Source: Paenibacillus foliorum (GTDB lineage: Bacteria; Bacillota; Bacilli; Paenibacillales; NBRC-103111). Taken from it: a DNA stretch of 64,000 bases. Both the position numbers and the translations under genes were made by a program. The notes beneath the pieces are model-generated. The model did not search any database, was not told the origin of the DNA, and worked only from the letters and a program-made list of their open reading frames with translations. Below are positions 18,592-27,799 of the stretch, piece after piece. Each line of letters begins with the position of its first letter. Position 1 is the first letter of the stretch. The stretch lies in NCBI RefSeq assembly GCF_013141765.1, contig NZ_WHOD01000067.1, forward strand, positions 124,001 through 188,000, written 5' to 3'.

Positions 18592-19353
18592 ATGATTGAT
18601 ATTCATTCACATCTTCTCCCGGGCATTGATGACGGAGCGTCTGATATGGATGAAACCGTTCGTATGGCGAAAATGGCTGTGGAGGAGGGGATTCATACCG
18701 TAATTTGTACCCCACACCATGCAAATGGCCAATTTATGAATCCTGGCGATGGGGTTATTCGATTGGTGAACGAGGTCCAAATTGTCCTTAATGAGCACGA
18801 TATTCCTCTGACGATCTATCCAGGGCAAGAGATTCGTACAAACTTGGAATTTATGGATTCTTTTAGCGCAAAGGATATCATCCCGTTGTATGCATCCAAC
18901 TATATTCTGGTGGAATTTCCTGCAAGAGAGATACCTAAGTACACTGAGGAATTATTCCATGAATTACGTGTTCTAGGAATGACGCCTATAATTGCTCATC
19001 CTGAACGAAATTCAGAGATTGCTTCTGATCCGTCCAAGCTCGTCCGGTTAATCCAACTGGGGGCGCTCGCTCAAGTAACGAGTCACTCCATTAATGGGAT
19101 GTTTGGTCCCAAGATCCAGAAGCTAAGCATTAATATGTGCAAGCAGCAGTTGGTTCATTTTGTATCTTCAGATGCCCACAATTCGACAAGACGTGCTTTT
19201 GGATTACGAGCAGCTTATTCCAGTATTAATTCTCAAATCGGCAAGCAGCAAGTGGCTTACTATCAAATGAATGCAGAAAAGCTGGTTCGTAATGAGATAG
19301 TAGAAGCGGCAGTTCCGGCATGGAAGCAGCCAAAGAAGTGGTGGTTTTTTTAA
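18592..19353 (+). CDS. ywqE: PHP-type tyrosine-protein phosphatase (CpsB/YwqE family)
   Basis: 253 residues with the metal-binding PHP motifs HSHLLPGIDDGA (residues 4-15), TPHH (about 42-45), a central Glu and HPERN (about 140), and SSDAHN (about 197). The enzyme removes phosphate from the tyrosine tail of the BY-kinase that drives polysaccharide export. The cognate kinase is encoded 3.6 kb downstream, with the SLH gene between. Ribosome binding site AAAAGGAG. Alternative substrates are possible. Confidence 0.92.
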   Translation: MIDIHSHLLPGIDDGASDMDETVRMAKMAVEEGIHTVICTPHHANGQFMNPGDGVIRLVNEVQIVLNEHDIPLTIYPGQEIRTNLEFMDSFSAKDIIPLYASNYILVEFPAREIPKYTEELFHELRVLGMTPIIAHPERNSEIASDPSKLVRLIQLGALAQVTSHSINGMFGPKIQKLSINMCKQQLVHFVSSDAHNSTRRAFGLRAAYSSINSQIGKQQVAYYQMNAEKLVRNEIVEAAVPAWKQPKKWWFF

Positions 19354-19605
19354 TAAGGAAATTGGTACATAAAGAAAAATTTGCTATATTTTTACCAAAT
19401 ATAGTGGTATATTTTTGTCGAAACTATTAAAAAGCTTGTAAAATCGATTCGACAGTTTCCGTTTTATTATGATATATTTTAAAAGTTGTAAAATCATGGG
19501 TATTTTGTGAGATGGGATAATTGACGTCGGTTACGGGATAACCTGTCGATTAATCTAGCAAATGCAGATGATTAGTATAATGAAAATGAGAGAGGAATGA
19601 CACTT

Positions 19606-22050
19606 ATGAAGAAGAAAGTACTTGCGTCAACCTTATCAGCTAGTTTGGTTCTTGGTTCTATTATGGGGTTACCGCTTAGCAGTTCAGGAGTTTTGGAGAA
19701 GGTTGGTATAAGCAAGGCTTATGCTGCTACTCCGGGTATGGAGAGTATCACGAATGAATTAGTCAAGATACATAGTTTCTTGTGGAGTGAGGAAGAAAAG
19801 TCTTCACTTCGTGCTGTACGTGATAATCTACTTGGGTTGACTAAGTCTGATGCTAATGTTTCACTTGTGTCTGAAGTGGCTTCCAAAGTGAATGCCAAAG
19901 TAATTTCCAGTGGAAGTACATACGATAAATTGACGGATAAAAATATATTGAAGCTTTTCAGCAGCTTGGGATTGTTCTTCAATACTTCCGATACTGAGTT
20001 AAATAACGCACTAAATGACCCTGAAATGCGTTCGATTCTAGGCCAATTGGCTGAATTATCCGGAACTAGTTTGGATTCATTGAGCGTACAGGATGCGGCA
20101 GAATTCGCACTAGCTGTTAATGCAGCTGTATCTGCACAGCTTGGGAAAAAAGACTTTGCGGAGCTAGCCCTAATCGCCAATGATCAACAGTTGATGAAGG
20201 CAGAGATCAAGACAGCCATCACTACTGTAATTGCAGGGGCTAATAAGTTAAGCGTCGTTCTTCGCACATTGGATATTCAAGCGGGGGATGTTTCAGCAGT
20301 TGCTAATAAAATTATAGACAAAGTGGATGATGCCAAGCATTCAGGATCATCCGTGATAGCTCTTGCACTCCTTCGTACTAAAGTTACAGTTGCACAAACG
20401 GCGGATTACCCTTTAAATTCCAGAACACAAGCGTATACAGTTTCTATCTTGGATAAAGCACTGCCAGAAATTCTAACACTTGGCCTTTTAACACTAACTA
20501 CTGACGTTCCAACGGGCACAGTTAAAAGTGAAGGTGGAAAAATTGCCCTTACAATGACTTCGAATGGTACACAAACAGGAAAAGTTTACGGTACAATCAA
20601 CGCTCCTGGAACTCTTCTGGATGGTAAGCTGCTGTTCAAGAAGGATGTATCCTTGAGTTATGTTGTAAGTAATGGTGGAAACAAACCGTCCGGTGGCAGT
20701 GGAAGCGGCGGTGGTACTGGCGGTGGCACTACTAATACGGGTTCTGCTTCTGAAGGTCAGAAAGCAGTTAGTGATCTGAAGAGCGCTATAGAAAATGCAA
20801 CCGGAGCTGCTAAGGATCAATTGCTGCAGCAGGCCAAGGCTGTTGCAGAGCAAGCTATCTCCTCGATTACTAAAATCGACTTAGCTTCTGTTGTTTCAAC
20901 GACGGGTGATAAGGCTGTTGCGAAGCTAGATGTAGCTGCTTTGGTGAAACAGATCAATGATATCAACGCAGAAGTTAAGAAGCTGACAGATGCCTTAAGT
21001 GATCTGGATCCGAACGCACCAAAAGCAAAAGTTGAGTTGGCATTTGATTTTGGATCGATTAGTGCGAGTAAGATAGAACTGCCGGTGGCTAAGGAAGTCC
21101 TTGATGCTGCTAAATCTAATGGTGCCGATAGAATTGCATTGAAGTTTAATGGTGTGACTGTATCGTTAGCTCCAAGTGCATTTACAGCAACTACATCATT
21201 GAATATAGAGAAGAAGGCTGTATCGGAAGCTACAGATGTTACGAAACTGCCTGTCGCATCTGAAGTATATGAAATTAACTTTACTTCAAATGGTGCACCA
21301 TTGAATAATCTCTCTGTTCCTGTTGAGTTGAGCCTTCCTGTTGGAGATGCTTCGAAGTTTGATGTAGAAAAGCTTACACTAGCCAAAATTATTGACGGTA
21401 AGCTACAAATCTTCGTTGGTAAATATAACGCTGAGACTAATAAGCTTGAGGCTAAACGCAGCAGTTTCTCGACATACACAGTTGTAGAAAACAATGTAGT
21501 GTTTAAAGATACTGCCTCGGTTAAAGAATGGGCAGGGCGCCAGATTGAAGTAGCTGCTGCTAAAGGGATTTTGGAAGGACGAGCTGCGGGTGAATTCGTA
21601 CCTAACGGCACTGTAACTCGTGCTGAGTTCGCTAAGCTTATCGTGAACACGTTTGGCTTGGAGAACGCATCTGCAACGGAAAGCTTTGATGATGTGAATG
21701 ATTCAGATTGGTTCAAACCTTATGTTGCTGCAGCTGTGAAGAGCGGTTTAGTCAATGGCCGTACTGATACGAAGTTTGACCCGAATGGGAAAATAACTCG
21801 TGCAGAAATGGCAACAATCGCCGCACGTGCTCTAACAACAGTTAACCAATTAAATCCTGTCAGTGACGTGAACGGAGCATTAAAAGGATTTAGCGATGCA
21901 AGCTCCATTAATGATTCGTTGAAAGCGGGAGTTGCTCTTTCGGCAGCTCAAGGAATTATCGTTGGCGAAGCGGACGGTACATTCAACCCTAACTCCGATT
22001 CGACTCGTGCTCAGGCTGCTGTTATCATCTATCGTCTACTCAATAAATAA
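19606..22050 (+). CDS. Secreted surface protein with three C-terminal SLH domains
   Basis: 814 residues from ATG 19606 (GAGAGG ten bases upstream; ATG 19597 is too close). The signal peptide MKKKVLASTLSASLVLGSIM ends near AYA before ATPGMES. A helical N-terminal half is followed by a GSGSGGGTGGGT linker (about 366-377), a second helical part, a beta region, and three SLH domains from about residue 632, each with the TRAE/TRAQ box (TVTRAEFAKLIV, KITRAEMATIAA, DSTRAQAAVIIY). SLH domains bind pyruvylated secondary wall polymer, so the protein is anchored to the wall. It could be an S-layer protein or an accessory surface protein; expression level cannot be judged. Confidence 0.9.
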   Translation: MKKKVLASTLSASLVLGSIMGLPLSSSGVLEKVGISKAYAATPGMESITNELVKIHSFLWSEEEKSSLRAVRDNLLGLTKSDANVSLVSEVASKVNAKVISSGSTYDKLTDKNILKLFSSLGLFFNTSDTELNNALNDPEMRSILGQLAELSGTSLDSLSVQDAAEFALAVNAAVSAQLGKKDFAELALIANDQQLMKAEIKTAITTVIAGANKLSVVLRTLDIQAGDVSAVANKIIDKVDDAKHSGSSVIALALLRTKVTVAQTADYPLNSRTQAYTVSILDKALPEILTLGLLTLTTDVPTGTVKSEGGKIALTMTSNGTQTGKVYGTINAPGTLLDGKLLFKKDVSLSYVVSNGGNKPSGGSGSGGGTGGGTTNTGSASEGQKAVSDLKSAIENATGAAKDQLLQQAKAVAEQAISSITKIDLASVVSTTGDKAVAKLDVAALVKQINDINAEVKKLTDALSDLDPNAPKAKVELAFDFGSISASKIELPVAKEVLDAAKSNGADRIALKFNGVTVSLAPSAFTATTSLNIEKKAVSEATDVTKLPVASEVYEINFTSNGAPLNNLSVPVELSLPVGDASKFDVEKLTLAKIIDGKLQIFVGKYNAETNKLEAKRSSFSTYTVVENNVVFKDTASVKEWAGRQIEVAAAKGILEGRAAGEFVPNGTVTRAEFAKLIVNTFGLENASATESFDDVNDSDWFKPYVAAAVKSGLVNGRTDTKFDPNGKITRAEMATIAARALTTVNQLNPVSDVNGALKGFSDASSINDSLKAGVALSAAQGIIVGEADGTFNPNSDSTRAQAAVIIYRLLNK

Positions 22051-22076
22051 ACAAATAAACAAATAAACAAATAAAT
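22045..22076 (+). repeat. 8-bp tandem repeat over the stop codon of the SLH gene
   Basis: Four copies of AAATAAAC (the last AAATAAAT), starting in the last codons of the SLH gene. The period of eight puts TAA at 22048, 22056, 22064 and 22072, so all three frames are stopped. Confidence 0.9.
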
Positions 22077-22091
22077 TCAAACAATTAATGT

Positions 22092-22140
22092 GGGATACCT
22101 CCTCTGCTTAATACTTAAAGGGGAGGTATGCCCTCTTCTT
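22092..22140 (+). terminator. Probable terminator after the SLH gene
   Basis: GGGATACCTCC (22092-22102) pairs with GGAGGTATGCCC (22122-22133) with one bulge across a long loop, followed by TCTTCTT. The T tract is interrupted, so efficiency is uncertain. Confidence 0.55.
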
Positions 22141-22189
22141 ACTTCAAGAGATAGTGTGCATATTCGTTAGTTGTGAATGGGGGATAATA

Positions 22190-22951
22190 ATGGAACTGGA
22201 TCTGAGGGACTATATTCGGATCATCAGGAAAAGGATCTGGCTAGTTATCATATTTGTATTGGTAGCAACCTTATCAACAGGGGTTGTCAGCTTCTTCTTC
22301 TTGACACCTGTCTATGAGGCTTCGACGAAGTTAATAGTCAATAAATCGAACGAACGCCAAGGGTTAGAGCAGGTAGATATTAACTCGATCAACTTGAACC
22401 TTCGATTAATCGATACATACAAAGAAGTTATTAAGACACCACGAATTATGGATAAGGTGGAAAAAGATTACCCACAGTTTGGGATTACAGCGAGGGAATT
22501 GATCCGCAAGGTACAGGTAAGCTCGGTGAATAACACGCAAGTGATGACATTGGCTGTGCAGGATCCTTCGTATGAAAAGGCTGCGAGTATTGTTAATGCC
22601 GTTTCACGGGTTTTTCAAAATGAGATACCGTTAATTATGAAAGTGGATAACGTATCCTTATTGAATGAGGCAGATATTGAGGAACGCGCAGTGCCCGTTA
22701 AACCGAATAAACTACTGAATGTTGCTGTCAGTTTCGTTGTATCCTTAATGCTTGCAGTTGGTGTGGCCTTTTTGATTGAGTATTTAGACGATACGATTAA
22801 AACGGAAGATGATATTACAAAGGTATTGGAGCTTCCGACTCTAGCCATCATCGCTCGAATTAAAGAAGAAGACATGATTAATGAAAGATCATCCTCATCA
22901 TTAACCAAAATACAGGCAGGTGAAGCATCTCGTGTTACAGTCAACGAATAG
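22190..22951 (+). CDS. ywqC: Wzz/CapA-type chain-length and kinase-activator membrane protein
   Basis: 253 residues from ATG 22190 (GGGGG upstream). Two membrane helices (IWLVIIFVLVATLSTGVVSF near 20-40 and LLNVAVSFVVSLMLAVGVAF near 180-200) flank an extracellular Wzz domain that begins TPVYEASTKLIVNK. In Gram-positives this subunit activates the separate BY-kinase and sets chain length of the exported polymer. It overlaps the kinase gene. Confidence 0.9.
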   Translation: MELDLRDYIRIIRKRIWLVIIFVLVATLSTGVVSFFFLTPVYEASTKLIVNKSNERQGLEQVDINSINLNLRLIDTYKEVIKTPRIMDKVEKDYPQFGITARELIRKVQVSSVNNTQVMTLAVQDPSYEKAASIVNAVSRVFQNEIPLIMKVDNVSLLNEADIEERAVPVKPNKLLNVAVSFVVSLMLAVGVAFLIEYLDDTIKTEDDITKVLELPTLAIIARIKEEDMINERSSSSLTKIQAGEASRVTVNE

Positions 22952-23621
22952 CCGCCCACTTATAACTCATGACAACCCTAAATCACCCATATCAGAGGCG
23001 TACCGCACACTCAGAACTAATATCCAGTTTTCGGCTATAGATGAAGAGCTCCGAGTCCTTATGGTTACCTCTGCAGGTCCTGGAGAAGGGAAATCTACTA
23101 CTATCACCAACTTAGCTGTTGTATATGCTCAATCTGACAAGAAGGTTGTTCTCATAGATGCAGATTTGCGCAAGCCAACTATGCATCATACATTCAATTG
23201 CACGAACCGTTGGGGAATAACGAGTGTTCTTTCCGGACAAGCCAAACTACCTGAGGTAGTTAGGACTACGGATATTCCTAACTTGTCTATTATTACTTCA
23301 GGGCCTATACCGCCTAACCCTTCTGAAATGCTTGCTTCTAAGAGAATGATTGCTACGCTGGAGGAACTTAAGGAACAGTTTGATATTATTCTGATTGATA
23401 CACCGCCAGCATTAGCTGTTACAGATGCCCAGATCGTTGCTTCCAAGTGTGATGGAGTCGTTCTAGTTATGGACTCTGGTAAGGTAAAACGTGAAATGGC
23501 TTTGAAAGCAAAAGCCAATTTGGAGTATGTAAAGGCAAGGATTCTTGGTGTAGTTCTTAACAATATGGACCGTAAAAATGCGGAATCCTATTATTATTAC
23601 TACTACGGGACCAAGGAGTAG
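22932..23621 (+). CDS. ywqD: BY-family tyrosine kinase of polysaccharide export (CpsD/YwqD)
   Basis: About 229 residues from GTG 22932, nine bases after AGGTG; a GTG at 22920 is also in frame but has no ribosome binding site. Walker A GPGEGKSTT, Walker A' VVLIDADLRKPTMH and Walker B IILIDTPPAL identify the kinase. The C-terminus carries six consecutive tyrosines (ESYYYYYYGTKE), the autophosphorylation cluster. It overlaps the Wzz-like gene by 20 bases. Phosphorylation state would be reset by the phosphatase at 18592. Confidence 0.92.
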   Translation: MLQSTNSRPLITHDNPKSPISEAYRTLRTNIQFSAIDEELRVLMVTSAGPGEGKSTTITNLAVVYAQSDKKVVLIDADLRKPTMHHTFNCTNRWGITSVLSGQAKLPEVVRTTDIPNLSIITSGPIPPNPSEMLASKRMIATLEELKEQFDIILIDTPPALAVTDAQIVASKCDGVVLVMDSGKVKREMALKAKANLEYVKARILGVVLNNMDRKNAESYYYYYYGTKE

Positions 23622-23646
23622 TAGAGGCTGAATACGGGGGATGGAT

Positions 23647-25476
23647 ATGAGTTACGAGAAGCGAATTTCGCTGCTAATATTTATGGATATGTTGATTGTT
23701 TGGATTAGTATATACACATCTTATTTACTTCGTTTCGATGGCCATATCCATCCCAACTATGTAAGTCAGTTGTTATTGTATGGGATCATATCAACATTAA
23801 CCTGTATGATTAGTATGCGTTTTTTTAAACTCTATAATCGGATATGGCAGTATGCAAGCATAGGTGAAATGGTAGCCATATTTAAAGCAGTAACCATTGG
23901 CGTAGTTGTATCTTATATGATCGTGTATGCTGTAACTTCTACTAGAGTACCTATTGCCGTTCTGCTTCGGAATTACGAGACGCTACTGTTATTTATAGCT
24001 GGCTCCCGATTTGCTTGGAGAATAGTTAGGGACAGACTATTTATATCGAAGGGGGAGTATCAGCGGAAGACGCTCATTTATGGAGCGGGTGACTGTGGAG
24101 CTCTTATTGCAAAAGAAATGCTCAACAAGCAGGATGCAGAGCTGCGTCCAGTAGCATTCATCGATGATGATCCGCGTAAACATAAGCAGCGCATTATGGA
24201 TCTTCCAGTAATCGGATCTAGATCGAGTATTGTTGATGCAGTTGAAAAGCTAGATATTGAAGAAATAATTATTACTATACCATCCCTTTCCAGAAAAGAA
24301 GTATCAGAAATTATTGATGTCTGTAAAATGACAAAGGCTAAGCTAAAAATCATACCAAGAATCAATGATCTGATTGATGGGAAAATAACGGTGAATGAAA
24401 TAAGAGATGTGGATGTAGAGGATTTGCTTGGTCGGGATCAAGTAAGTCTAGATCTTGAGGGAATAGCCACTTATGTTGAAAATAAAACCGTATTAATCAC
24501 GGGTGCGGGTGGATCCATCGGTTCCGAGTTATGTCGACAAATTGCGCCATTTCATCCTAAGCGGCTTCTACTGCTAGGTCATGGCGAGAACAGTATATAT
24601 ACGATTGAGATGGAGATGAGAAGAACATTTCCTGATTTGAAGTTAGAAACCATCATAGCTGATATACAAGATAGTGAACGAATAACTGACGTTTTTTCTA
24701 CATATCGACCTCAGGTTGTCTTCCATGCAGCGGCGCACAAGCATGTTCCGCTTATGGAGCGTAATCCAGCCGAAGCGGTTAAGAATAATGTGTTTGGTAC
24801 GAAGAATGTGGCCGAAGCAGCGGATCGATTCGGTAGTGAAAGATTCGTGCTAATTTCTTCCGATAAAGCAGTTAACCCAACGAGTATCATGGGTACAACT
24901 AAGCGAATAGCAGAAATGTTGATTCAATCACTTGATAAAGCTAGCCGCACGAAATTTGTTGCTGTAAGATTTGGAAACGTGCTAGGAAGTCGCGGTAGTG
25001 TCATTCCTCACTTCAAGGAACAAATTTCCATGGGTGGTCCGGTTACGGTAACCCACCCAGACATGATTCGCTATTTCATGACAATTCCTGAGGCGGTGCA
25101 GTTGGTTATTCAAGCAGGTGCATATGCAGAAGGCGGGGAGATATTTATTCTCGATATGGGTGCCCCAGTCAGAATACTTCAATTAGCAGAAGATTTAATT
25201 CGATTCTCAGGATTTGAACCTTACGAAGATATAGATATTGAATTTAGTGGAATTCGTCCAGGTGAGAAGATGTTTGAAGAGTTATTGACCAATGAAGAGG
25301 GATTAAGTTCTACCAAGCATGATCGAATATTTATTGGTAAACCAACGATAATTAATAGAACTGAGTTGGAGTTCGAGATTAAGAAGTTGGAAAGAGTTTT
25401 GTCAGAGGATCGGGGAAATTTGGTAGATGAATTAAAGCGAATTGTTCCTACATATTTGTATGTTTCTGTTTCGTAA
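23647..25476 (+). CDS. Membrane nucleotide-sugar 4,6-dehydratase (CapD/PglF type)
   Basis: 609 residues from ATG 23647, six bases after GGGGG. Four N-terminal membrane helices (to about residue 130), a Rossmann CoA-binding-like domain (about 140-260), and a C-terminal short-chain dehydrogenase domain with the NAD loop TGAGGSIGSELCRQ (about 286-299) and the SSDKAVNPTSIMGTTKR catalytic block. Such enzymes convert UDP-GlcNAc to UDP-4-keto-6-deoxy sugars for polysaccharide building. Last gene before the base composition falls. Confidence 0.9.
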   Translation: MSYEKRISLLIFMDMLIVWISIYTSYLLRFDGHIHPNYVSQLLLYGIISTLTCMISMRFFKLYNRIWQYASIGEMVAIFKAVTIGVVVSYMIVYAVTSTRVPIAVLLRNYETLLLFIAGSRFAWRIVRDRLFISKGEYQRKTLIYGAGDCGALIAKEMLNKQDAELRPVAFIDDDPRKHKQRIMDLPVIGSRSSIVDAVEKLDIEEIIITIPSLSRKEVSEIIDVCKMTKAKLKIIPRINDLIDGKITVNEIRDVDVEDLLGRDQVSLDLEGIATYVENKTVLITGAGGSIGSELCRQIAPFHPKRLLLLGHGENSIYTIEMEMRRTFPDLKLETIIADIQDSERITDVFSTYRPQVVFHAAAHKHVPLMERNPAEAVKNNVFGTKNVAEAADRFGSERFVLISSDKAVNPTSIMGTTKRIAEMLIQSLDKASRTKFVAVRFGNVLGSRGSVIPHFKEQISMGGPVTVTHPDMIRYFMTIPEAVQLVIQAGAYAEGGEIFILDMGAPVRILQLAEDLIRFSGFEPYEDIDIEFSGIRPGEKMFEELLTNEEGLSSTKHDRIFIGKPTIINRTELEFEIKKLERVLSEDRGNLVDELKRIVPTYLYVSVS

Positions 25477-25518
25477 TAGCTGGAGAGGATAATCTGTTGG
25501 AATAGAGGGGTGACTATA

Positions 25519-26235
25519 ATGAAGAGGGCCCTTTATGTAGCGGGTTTGATTATTGTTATTATTACTATCGGTGGATTATTTGTTTCCAATTATGCAGTAA
25601 GTTATTTTTTGAGAAGTATGGGGCCTTATGAACTAATTAGTACAAAAGAAAATACGGCCGGAAACAATGGTGTTGATGAAGATCGAAATCACCAAAGTTC
25701 AACCAATGAGGTCTCTAAAAACGATAAGGGATTACCAAGTTCATCTGTAAAGGCTGGCGATAGTAAGCCTAATAGTGGGTTAAATGAAACGAATAAGCTT
25801 GAAATTACTGGAAGCCAATCCGCGCCAAATTTCTATGGTAAATTGGATGCAAAAGATACTTCCAAAGATATAGAAGCATTGAAGCCTAAAGAAGAGCTAA
25901 AATATGCTGCGGAGGTATCTCCTGATAAGGCCAAGGAAGTTGAACAGTCAATCACTGTAAGAGAGAAAGCCCAAGTAGTTTCAGTACTTCTGAAAAAATT
26001 AAGCGCCAGTGAGCTTCAAATGTTTCTTAACTTAGTCGGAAAAGGATTATCTATCGAGGAAAAAAAAGAGGCTAAGAAAGTCATTTTACAAAGGTTAACT
26101 GAAGAGGAATATAACCAACTAATATCAATTGCAGCTAAGTACGGATTGAGTCAAGGTAAAGGTTATCAAGAATCACAGAAAGAACTGGTTCCACCTGGCA
26201 AGGCCCAAAATAGAGACGAGCAGAGAAGTAAATAG
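25519..26235 (+). CDS. Unrecognised membrane-anchored protein
   Basis: 238 residues from ATG 25519 with GAGGGG upstream. One N-terminal membrane helix (ALYVAGLIIVIITIGGLFV) is followed by about 120 polar, disordered residues (Asn, Ser, Lys, Asp) and a C-terminal helical part (VVSVLLKKLSASELQMFLNL, then ILQRLTEEEYNQLISIAAKY). Probably extracytoplasmic. No family recognised. It follows the dehydratase by 42 bases and is likely in the same unit. Confidence 0.7.
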   Translation: MKRALYVAGLIIVIITIGGLFVSNYAVSYFLRSMGPYELISTKENTAGNNGVDEDRNHQSSTNEVSKNDKGLPSSSVKAGDSKPNSGLNETNKLEITGSQSAPNFYGKLDAKDTSKDIEALKPKEELKYAAEVSPDKAKEVEQSITVREKAQVVSVLLKKLSASELQMFLNLVGKGLSIEEKKEAKKVILQRLTEEEYNQLISIAAKYGLSQGKGYQESQKELVPPGKAQNRDEQRSK

Positions 26236-26280
26236 GTTCTCAGTAATATAGGTCGTACACTTGAATATTTGTTAAGCAAG

Positions 26281-26424
26281 ATGAAGGAAAAGATTAATGA
26301 TCTATTCCGATTACGAGAAGCCCTGCAAAGGTTTATCGTATCTGCAGAAATTAATAAAGATAAAGAAACCGTACACAAAAATAATGTTACAGAAATATAT
26401 ATAGAGTTAAAAGGTTTGAGTTGA
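26281..26424 (+). CDS. Possible 47-residue Spo0E-like small protein
   Basis: A frame MKEKINDLFRLREALQ ... TEIYIELKGLS. The pattern of a first helix with LR..L, a turn and a second helix resembles Spo0E-type aspartyl-phosphate phosphatases, but the signature serine-containing SxxLD motif is not intact. No good ribosome binding site. Stop TGA overlaps the next ATG (TGATG). Low confidence; could be a remnant. Confidence 0.3.
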   Translation: MKEKINDLFRLREALQRFIVSAEINKDKETVHKNNVTEIYIELKGLS

Positions 26425-26540
26425 TGAAGAGGTTCGATAGTTCTCCTATATCCATCAAAAAAAAGGAATGCTTTATCAAGCAAGAAGCGATGTTTGAACA
26501 GTTACAGTATGGAGTGTTTGGTTCTTATGATGATCGGTAA
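26424..26540 (+). CDS. Possible 38-residue protein coupled to the preceding frame
   Basis: ATG at 26424 lies in the TGATG of the preceding frame, with AAAGG ten bases upstream. Encodes MKRFDSSPISIKKKEC and ends YGVFGSYDDR. No homology recognised. Coupling geometry is the only support. Confidence 0.25.
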   Translation: MKRFDSSPISIKKKECFIKQEAMFEQLQYGVFGSYDDR

Positions 26541-27111
26541 ACGGAATCAAGAATTAAAAAGAGAAGGGGGCTCCTTTTAATCTTGTAAAAATGGGACGTT
26601 ATTCTTAATCCAAAATATTTGAGTTTTAAATAGTAAGATACCTAGTGCATTGAGAAATTCAACCTACAGATGCCATTGCCATGCTATATCGGTATGAGGC
26701 CTTGTATGCAAATAATTTTTAAGGTAATCGAAATGATGTTGGTGAAAAACTGGGCTTTTCAAGACAACAATTTATTTTACGTTGAGGCGTAAAGATTTAA
26801 TAAATGATTTAATTAAGTATTTACTTGATGTTGTCAAACAAAACGAGTAATTAATACAGATCTGGATTATATTAATTTGACAATTTAATAAAATATTGGA
26901 CAACTCTACTTCTGATGGTTACTTTTGGAAACAAATATAAATGATTGTTGTTGCATCCCATTTTTTTATTACTGGTAATTCTGTAAGTAATTCAAATTTA
27001 TTCAATCTACAATACCATAGAGAAGACTATTATATTATTTAAACGGTTATCGAGGCTTACAGAATGTTTAAGTTATACAAGTGTAATTGTATCAATGGAG
27101 AGGGTGGTTGT
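26541..27111. other. AT-rich gap without an intact gene
   Basis: About 570 bases with stops in all frames on both strands. Short stretches read like decayed coding sequence, for example 26690-26795 on the + strand (DVGEKLGFSRQQFILR in one frame), broken by stops. This may be a transfer scar before the exopolysaccharide cassette. No hairpin terminator or RNA gene recognised. Confidence 0.5.
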
Positions 27112-27732
27112 GTGCAATTGTATCTTTCAATTAAACGCATATTAGATTTTGTATTATCTCTTATAGCAATTTTTACACTTTGGCCAGTGTTTTTGATAAT
27201 AGCAATATTTCTTAAATTAGATTCTAAAGGACCTGTGTTTTTTAAGCAAAAACGTATTGGAAAAAATAAGGATTACTTCTATATCTTGAAGTTTAGAACT
27301 ATGAAAATTGATACACCAAAGGATATGCCAACCCATATTCTACACAATCCTGATTTGTTTATTACGAAAATCGGTAGATTCCTTAGAAAAACAAGTTTAG
27401 ATGAATTACCACAAATAATAAATATTTTGAAAGGTGAAATGAGTATAATTGGTCCACGACCAGCGCTTTGGAACCAATATGATTTAATATCTGAAAGAGA
27501 ACAATTTCATGCTAATGATATACTCCCTGGTCTTACTGGTTGGGCGCAGATCAATGGACGAGATGAATTACCAATATCAGAAAAGGCCAAATTAGATGAG
27601 TATTATCGCCGAAATATGAATTTTGTACTAGATTCCAAGATTTTTTTCTTAACAATTTTTAGTGTACTACTGGCCGATGGAGTAAAAGAAGGTGCTTCGA
27701 ACGATTCTAAAATTTGTAGAAGCGATAAGTAA
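27112..27732 (+). CDS. Priming sugar-phosphate transferase (undecaprenyl-phosphate glycosyl-1-phosphate transferase)
   Basis: 206 residues from GTG 27112, five bases after GAGAGGGTGG. One N-terminal membrane hairpin (ILDFVLSLIAIFTLWPVFLI) then the catalytic domain with GPVFFKQKRIG, KFRTM, TSLDELPQIINILKGEMSIIGPRP and LPGLTGWAQINGR. This is the short, single-domain form. It starts repeat-unit assembly by placing a sugar phosphate on the lipid carrier. The first gene of the AT-rich cassette. Confidence 0.92.
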   Translation: MQLYLSIKRILDFVLSLIAIFTLWPVFLIIAIFLKLDSKGPVFFKQKRIGKNKDYFYILKFRTMKIDTPKDMPTHILHNPDLFITKIGRFLRKTSLDELPQIINILKGEMSIIGPRPALWNQYDLISEREQFHANDILPGLTGWAQINGRDELPISEKAKLDEYYRRNMNFVLDSKIFFLTIFSVLLADGVKEGASNDSKICRSDK

Positions 27733-27799
27733 AGTTCCGTTGGCGATATAATATATCTATTATATTAAGAAAAATCTCAAAATAAATAAAAGGAGCTTT

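Noticed and set aside
20817-21716. 299-residue minus-strand frame inside the SLH gene
   Set aside because: Antisense to a well-supported gene with signal peptide and SLH domains; low-complexity Ser/Ala product.
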